This document shows, one piece after another, positions 59,410 through 64,000 of a stretch of DNA of 64,000 nucleotides; within the stretch, counting starts at the first letter, position 1; every line of letters starts with the position of its first letter. Below the pieces are notes generated by a model, which worked only from the letters and a program-made list of their open reading frames with translations, made no database searches and was not told the DNA's origin. The position numbers and the translations under genes are program-made. The stretch comes from Streptomyces violaceusniger Tu 4113 (GTDB lineage Bacteria > Actinomycetota > Actinomycetes > Streptomycetales > Streptomycetaceae), in assembly GCF_000147815.2 (NCBI RefSeq), contig NC_015951.1, positions 226,056 to 290,055 of the forward strand. Direction: 5' to 3'.

Positions 59410-62109
59410 TCACGCTGCCCAGTCGAGCCCGAGATTGGCGAGCCGCTGGAGTTTGTCGGGGGTGAGCTTGGCGCGCCTAGCCTTTGTGTTCGATAGAAAT
59501 ACGCCGAGCTTGACCTGGGTCCCATGCGGCAAAACCTCTACGTGGGCTCTGGGGGGCTTCACAGAGCCCGTACGGGCCTTGTACTGCGCCAGGGCCGCGA
59601 CGCCCCGCTCGAAGGCTCCCAAGGCCGCCTTGGGCGGATTCCCGGGTGCTTCCGGCTCCGGCGGTAGCGGCACGACGCCGAGCTGGGCCAGGCGCTCGCG
59701 CTGTCCGTCGCTCAGCTGCTCCCAGCTCTCGCGCTGCGTCGTCAGCCACGCGCCGACGTCCTGGCCGCGGAAGGTGACACCGGGCAGGATCTCGGCCAGC
59801 GTCGCCCCCTCCTCAAGGAGGCTGGACAGCGCCGCGTACCGGCGTTGCCAGTCGACCGGCCAGGCCGGATTCCAGTCCGGATCGATCGCCACCAGCGCCG
59901 TGCGGCGTACTTCTGCGCGCTCTTCGTCCTTGCCCAGGCCCCCGGGTTTACGGAGATTGGCCAGCCATTGGCCCACCGCCACGTCCTCGAAGACCGCGTC
60001 CTTGGGCGCGGCGAGCGTGCCGTGCACCGCGTAATACCCCCTGGCCGCGCTGAGGTTCTTGTAGAACCGGGCGTCGGTGACGGACCAGACCATGCCCAGA
60101 TCGTCCAGCAGCTCGGCCCGCCACGCTTTCAGCGTTCCGAGGCGGAACTGGCGCCGCTGTTCGCTGACCCAGGCCCCCAGCGCATATGTCCCGCCGTCGC
60201 CGCCCCCGCCGTCGCTTTCGGTGGTGCTCAGGGGCGCCACGGCGTCGAGGGGCACCTGAGCGTGGCCGTGGGTCTGGACCCACTTGCGCAGGGCGTTGTA
60301 GCCGGTCAGCCACACCTCGGAGTCGGGCCGCAGCACGCGGGTGCGCAGGAACGCGGCGATGACGTCGGGGTTGCGCGGCAGGGAGAACCGCAGCAACGGC
60401 ACCCCCGCCGCCTTGTCCTCGCCCTCCTCCTCCGGCCCGCCGCCGGATACCCCGCCCGAGCCGCCCTCCTCGAGACCCTCGCCGTCGTCATCCTCGGCGG
60501 CCGCGTCGGCGACGTCTCCCGCTCCCTCTGCGACCGCCGCCTCCTCACCCTCCTCGCCCTCGTCCTCTCCGGTGTCCTCGCGCTGCGGGTCGAGGGCGAC
60601 CACGGAGGTGATGTGCCCGCTGGAGGTGGAGGTCCGCAGGGCCATGCGTTCGATGATCCGCTCATCGTGTGCCCTGAGCCCTTGCAGCACGGCGATGAGC
60701 GGGCGGTAGCTGGCGGAGGCCATCATGTCCTCGGGGTCTTCGCCGGGCTGGAGGAAGATGGGCACGATCAGCCGTGCGACCTTTCCCTCGCCTGGTTCCT
60801 GGCGCAGGCCCCGGCCGGTGATCTGCACGATCTGCACGGGAGAGCTGCGGGTGTCGGCGAAGACGACGCCGCCGACCCCACGGGTGCCGCGGATATCGAC
60901 GCCCTCGCCCAGCACCTGGCAAGACGCCAGGATGCCCATGTCGGTCACCCACCCGTCGGCGTCCAGACCGTCACCGAACCGGTCCAGCACCGCCCGCCGA
61001 TGGCCGGCCGGGTGCTCCCCGCACAGCCACTCCGCCCCCACCCGCTTCGGATAGGTCACCGGATCGGTCTCGTACAGCTCGGCCGCGGTCTCCGGCAACG
61101 CACGGGCGAACGCCATCGCATCCAGGGTGCGGCTGTGGAACGTCATCAGTGACCGGGCGCCGGTGGTGTCCGCGTGCTTGAGCAGCGCGGCCTGCAACGC
61201 GGCCAGGCGCCGGCCCCGCTGCTCCTCCAGCGACGCATCCGGCCCAGGGGACTCGGGGTCGCGGATCTCCAGCACGTCGATCTCGAACGAGGCAAGGATG
61301 CCCCGCTCGATACTCTCCATCAACCCGAGCTCGTACAGCACCGGCCCGTACAAATCGAAATCGTCCATCGAGGCCACCAGACGCCCGCCCAAGCCCTCTG
61401 AAGCGCCCTCAGAGCCGCTCTGCGCACCCTTCCGGCCCGAGGCCCCGGTGGCACTGGGAACGGTCTCCCACAGCCGCGGTGTGGCCGTCATGTACAGCCG
61501 CCGCACCGCCGGGATCCGCTCCTGATCGTGAACAGCCGCCCACGCCTTCCCGATATCACCCGAACTCCGGTGCGCCTCATCGACCACCAGCAGGTCGAAC
61601 GCACCCATGCGCGCCCCGGACGCCCCGCGCATGGCCCGTTCCAGTACTCCCGGCACCGCCGAATCCTCATCGGCCTGGTCGTCCTGGTCCTCCTCCAGCA
61701 TCTTCGGCGACAGGCTGGCGTACGTCGCGAACACCACCATCGGCCCGTCCTGCGCCCACCGCGCCAGCTGAGAGGGATTGGTCGTGCACCGGACGCCCAG
61801 CGCCTCCAACAGCGGGTCAGAACCCAGGCTGCACACCGCCACCGCCGGGCCCGAATGCCCCACCACACGCCACGCCTCCATGGTCTGCGTGAGCAGTTCC
61901 AGCGTCGGCACCACGATCCCCACCAGCCCCCGGGGCACCATCCGCAACGCCGCCGCGCCCGCTGTGATCGTCTTGCCCGACCCCGTGGACGACCGGACCT
62001 GTCCCCGCAGCCCCCGGGCAGGCACAACCCCGCCCGCGGGGACCGAGAGGCCCTGAATGATCGCGTCCACAGCTTCTACTTGATGCGGACGAAGACTAAT
62101 CCCACCCAT
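59410..62109 (-). CDS. DEAD/DEAH-box helicase with helicase-associated repeats
   Basis: An ~899-residue SF2 helicase; ATG 62109 is chosen (TTG 62115 is possible), with GGAG ~10 bases upstream. Motif I SSTGSGKT, motif II VVDEAHRS, motif III MTATPR and motif VI QITGRGLRQ are intact. An acidic linker (~residues 515-555) leads to at least three helicase-associated domains (YALGAWVSEQRRQFRLGTLK; VAVGQWLANLRKPGG; KLGVFLSNTKARRAKLTPDK). Such helicases are common on Streptomyces plasmids and chromosome ends, where related TtrA-like proteins are linked to transfer; the role here is unknown. Confidence 0.82.
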   Translation of the reverse strand: MGGISLRPHQVEAVDAIIQGLSVPAGGVVPARGLRGQVRSSTGSGKTITAGAAALRMVPRGLVGIVVPTLELLTQTMEAWRVVGHSGPAVAVCSLGSDPLLEALGVRCTTNPSQLARWAQDGPMVVFATYASLSPKMLEEDQDDQADEDSAVPGVLERAMRGASGARMGAFDLLVVDEAHRSSGDIGKAWAAVHDQERIPAVRRLYMTATPRLWETVPSATGASGRKGAQSGSEGASEGLGGRLVASMDDFDLYGPVLYELGLMESIERGILASFEIDVLEIRDPESPGPDASLEEQRGRRLAALQAALLKHADTTGARSLMTFHSRTLDAMAFARALPETAAELYETDPVTYPKRVGAEWLCGEHPAGHRRAVLDRFGDGLDADGWVTDMGILASCQVLGEGVDIRGTRGVGGVVFADTRSSPVQIVQITGRGLRQEPGEGKVARLIVPIFLQPGEDPEDMMASASYRPLIAVLQGLRAHDERIIERMALRTSTSSGHITSVVALDPQREDTGEDEGEEGEEAAVAEGAGDVADAAAEDDDGEGLEEGGSGGVSGGGPEEEGEDKAAGVPLLRFSLPRNPDVIAAFLRTRVLRPDSEVWLTGYNALRKWVQTHGHAQVPLDAVAPLSTTESDGGGGDGGTYALGAWVSEQRRQFRLGTLKAWRAELLDDLGMVWSVTDARFYKNLSAARGYYAVHGTLAAPKDAVFEDVAVGQWLANLRKPGGLGKDEERAEVRRTALVAIDPDWNPAWPVDWQRRYAALSSLLEEGATLAEILPGVTFRGQDVGAWLTTQRESWEQLSDGQRERLAQLGVVPLPPEPEAPGNPPKAALGAFERGVAALAQYKARTGSVKPPRAHVEVLPHGTQVKLGVFLSNTKARRAKLTPDKLQRLANLGLDWAA

Positions 62110-62193
62110 TTTCAAGACTCCTCACTCCCCGGCGACCACGGAATTCCCCATAAACGGCACTCGATGAAAGGCAACCCTTCACCCCCGAATCTG

Positions 62194-63528
62194 CTATCGG
62201 TCGTCCTTTTCTCCGGTGCCGTACAGCCAGGCTTTCTTCAGCCGCTCCAGAGGTGTTTCCTCATGGCCTTCCTCCGCCCACACCCCTTGGAGCCAGAGCG
62301 GGGCGTTATCGATCCGCTCGCACAGCACGAAGCACTCGGGCAGCTCCACCAGGTGATAGACACCCCGCGGGTAGAGACCGTCGGGCCCGTAGCGGCGCCA
62401 CAGCCGCTCCAGCCGCGCCCGGTGCGCGTGCAGGTACGCCTCCAGCACCTGGGGGTAGGTCTCCCGCTCCGCCAGGCGCACGGTCCGCGACGCGATCCCC
62501 ACCACCTCACGGGACTCCGCCTCCCACAGCTCGGAGCTGGTGCCGGTCACGGCCGCGTAGTGCTGTCCGCAGATGTCCAGGACGCGCTCGACAAGTTCCG
62601 CCGACGCCTCGCCCCCCTCCGCGTCACGGACCGAAGCAGGCCGGCCGACCCCCACCGGCGGCAGCCCGGACCAGTCGCCGCTGCGAACGGCTGCCTCCAC
62701 CAAGTCCAGGCCGTGGTGGTCCAGGTAGGCCAGGAGGAACAGGGCCAGGGCGCGGCCGGGATCGCTGGCGTGCTGGATGTAGGGCCTTTCACTGGTCCAG
62801 CCGAACGTGGCCTGGTGAGGCCGCGGCCGTACGCCGCCGCCGTGCGGGTCAGGGAAGACAACGGCCCGGGTGAAGAAGTCGTCCAGGCGGCTGAGCAGCT
62901 CCGCATCCGGGTTCTCCGGCTCACGGCCGACCACAGTGGTGGTCGCGTTCTCCAGAATGGTGGTGAGATACCGCCGGCGGGCCTCCTCCTGCTGCCGGAA
63001 CTCGCTGGACCAACTCTCCTCGACCACCTCCACCACGCGGTACATCCCCTGATCCCCGTACAGGCCGCCCGGCTTCGCCAGCCCCTCGCGGGCCTTAGCG
63101 ACGGCCTCCTCGACCGACCGCCCGTAGACGTAGTTCGTCAGCAAGGCGGCGCCAGGGTGCGCCGGGTCGGTCTGCTGCGCCACGATCCGGTAGCGGATCA
63201 GCTCCGGATCCGGCCCCACCGCCGTTCCGCTCTCGGGTTCCTGACACTCCCGCAGCTCCTGATGCCAGCGGTGCACTTCCGGGTCGCTCTCGGGGGAGTA
63301 GGTTTCCCACCCCGCGCTGGTCATCAAGGTCCAGATGCGCTTCAACTCGTTCCGCCGGACCGCCGCCAGTCGATCCGGCGTGCTGAGCGGCTGTTGCTGG
63401 TCCTCTCGGTGCTCCGGGCCACCGACGGCCACCCATCGCTCGTGAATCTGCTCCGCAGTCAGTCCGAAAACCTCACGGTGGATTTCCTCCCGCGCCGCAA
63501 GACGCGCTTCGAAGCTCAGGGAATTCAT
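62194..63528 (-). CDS. Uncharacterised protein upstream of the helicase
   Basis: A 444-residue soluble protein; ATG 63528 with AAGGAAGG upstream. It begins MNSLSFEARLAAREEIHREV and contains EELHERW-like helical segments, a RYRIVAQQTDPAHPGAALLT region and a C-terminal helical half. I do not recognise a family. It precedes the helicase by ~85 bases on the same strand and probably heads the operon. Confidence 0.65.
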   Translation of the reverse strand: MNSLSFEARLAAREEIHREVFGLTAEQIHERWVAVGGPEHREDQQQPLSTPDRLAAVRRNELKRIWTLMTSAGWETYSPESDPEVHRWHQELRECQEPESGTAVGPDPELIRYRIVAQQTDPAHPGAALLTNYVYGRSVEEAVAKAREGLAKPGGLYGDQGMYRVVEVVEESWSSEFRQQEEARRRYLTTILENATTTVVGREPENPDAELLSRLDDFFTRAVVFPDPHGGGVRPRPHQATFGWTSERPYIQHASDPGRALALFLLAYLDHHGLDLVEAAVRSGDWSGLPPVGVGRPASVRDAEGGEASAELVERVLDICGQHYAAVTGTSSELWEAESREVVGIASRTVRLAERETYPQVLEAYLHAHRARLERLWRRYGPDGLYPRGVYHLVELPECFVLCERIDNAPLWLQGVWAEEGHEETPLERLKKAWLYGTGEKDDR

Positions 63529-64000
63529 ATCGCCTTCCTTGCTTTCAGTTCGTGTCGGCGTCTTGTTTCCTACGCGCAGCGGGTGGAGTTGTGAGTGCTG
63601 AGACTGTGCAGGTGCACTGACTGATGGGTGTATTGCGTCGGCCAGTGTCGATGCGCAGAGCTGGCCATCGGCCTGGGCTCTGACCTGAGGTGGTGTTCTG
63701 TTTTCACAGACTCTACCCGGCATCACGGAGTGATGCAGCAGGTTCAGCAGGGATGGACACGAAAGGGGTACTAGGCGTATGCTCGCCCGTAGTCGGCGCC
63801 GGTGGCGCTACCGGCGCGGTTCCGGCAGGGGGAGGTGGAGTCACAGTGTCAGTGGCCCACGCCCCGTCAATCGGGCCTGCGGCAAGGCGAGTAGTCGTAA
63901 ACGCACCGGACCCCGCCACTGCAGCCCGCTACTCTTGAAGCTCAGCCCCATTGAAGGGAGTTGTCGCCCTCTGACGCTAGCCACTCTCCGCCAAAGGCGT
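63529..64000. other. Right-edge region without a supported gene
   Basis: It should contain the promoter of the minus-strand helicase operon. A plus-strand GTG near 63847 after GGGGGAGG opens a ~30-codon frame that is too short to support. Nothing else was recognised. Confidence 0.3.

Noticed and set aside
61528..63594. 688-codon plus-strand ORF
   Set aside because: Antisense to the helicase 5' region and the 444-residue gene; low-complexity His/Arg/Pro composition.
63690..63938. Plus-strand ORF of 82 codons at the right edge
   Set aside because: No domain, low-complexity Gly/Ala/Val composition and no convincing start; the only ribosome-like site leads to a 30-codon frame.

Overview
The window is high-GC actinobacterial DNA, most likely from Streptomyces or a close relative. 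GTG starts and four-base ATGA/GTGA gene overlaps are frequent. Several families typical of that genus are present: DUF2637/Spd-like, DUF6207-like, helicase-associated-domain helicases, an actinobacterial lasso peptide cluster and IS110/IS3 elements. The mix of conjugation genes, defence-type genes, insertion sequences and many broken or truncated genes marks it as accessory DNA: an integrated conjugative element, a (linear) plasmid, or a chromosome-arm island. No rRNA, tRNA or CRISPR array was seen.

Region 1 (1-24 kb) is a conjugative-transfer block on the minus strand. It runs from a DUF2637/Spd-like protein (22.2-23.8 kb) through a sigma-like regulator, a TcpC/VirB8-like protein, two small membrane proteins, a VirB4-type ATPase, a VirB6/TrbL-like membrane protein and a lysozyme-like/NlpC-P60 peptidoglycan hydrolase. 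It resumes at 3.4-0 kb with a membrane protein, a TraG/VirD4-like ATPase and a replication-relaxation protein that leaves the window. No relaxase is visible. Between 21.79 and 22.17 kb, between the Spd-like gene and the regulator, lies a gene-free stretch with two families of short iterons and a perfect 20-bp inverted repeat; its TGGCCGAT motif recurs upstream of the second transfer operon.

The two halves of the transfer block are separated by 4.8-12.5 kb of cargo. This holds a complete lasso peptide cluster (precursor, cyclase, RRE protein, B2 protease) followed by a RiPP-type protein-L-isoaspartate O-methyltransferase, a combination known from aspartimide-modified lasso peptides. A second methyltransferase of the same type, a flavoprotein remnant and an XRE regulator lie beside it.

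Region 2 (24-40 kb) is rich in defence-type genes. It holds a frameshifted zinc-ribbon/Vsr-like nuclease gene facing a small nuclease-like gene, an IS110 element with a structured leader, a two-gene helicase-nuclease plus AbiJ-like nuclease module (29.3-33.4 kb), remnants of an AlpA-like and an FtsK-like gene, a Schlafen/AlbA_2 protein and several uncharacterised soluble proteins.

Region 3 (40-57 kb) is a patchwork of insertions. A deoxyribosyltransferase-like gene is split by a 2.96-kb tyrosine-recombinase element. A small membrane-protein gene is split by an IS3 element with a GAA target duplication. There are two remnants of a large integrase-like protein, two HEPN-type proteins, a truncated DnaQ-like exonuclease, a second copy of a P-loop kinase, and an OLD-family nuclease. 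A ~240-bp noncoding element with a conserved hairpin occurs at both 23.9 kb and 57.1 kb.

Region 4 (57-64 kb) is a minus-strand operon with a large helicase-associated-domain helicase, an uncharacterised 444-residue protein upstream of it and three small downstream genes.
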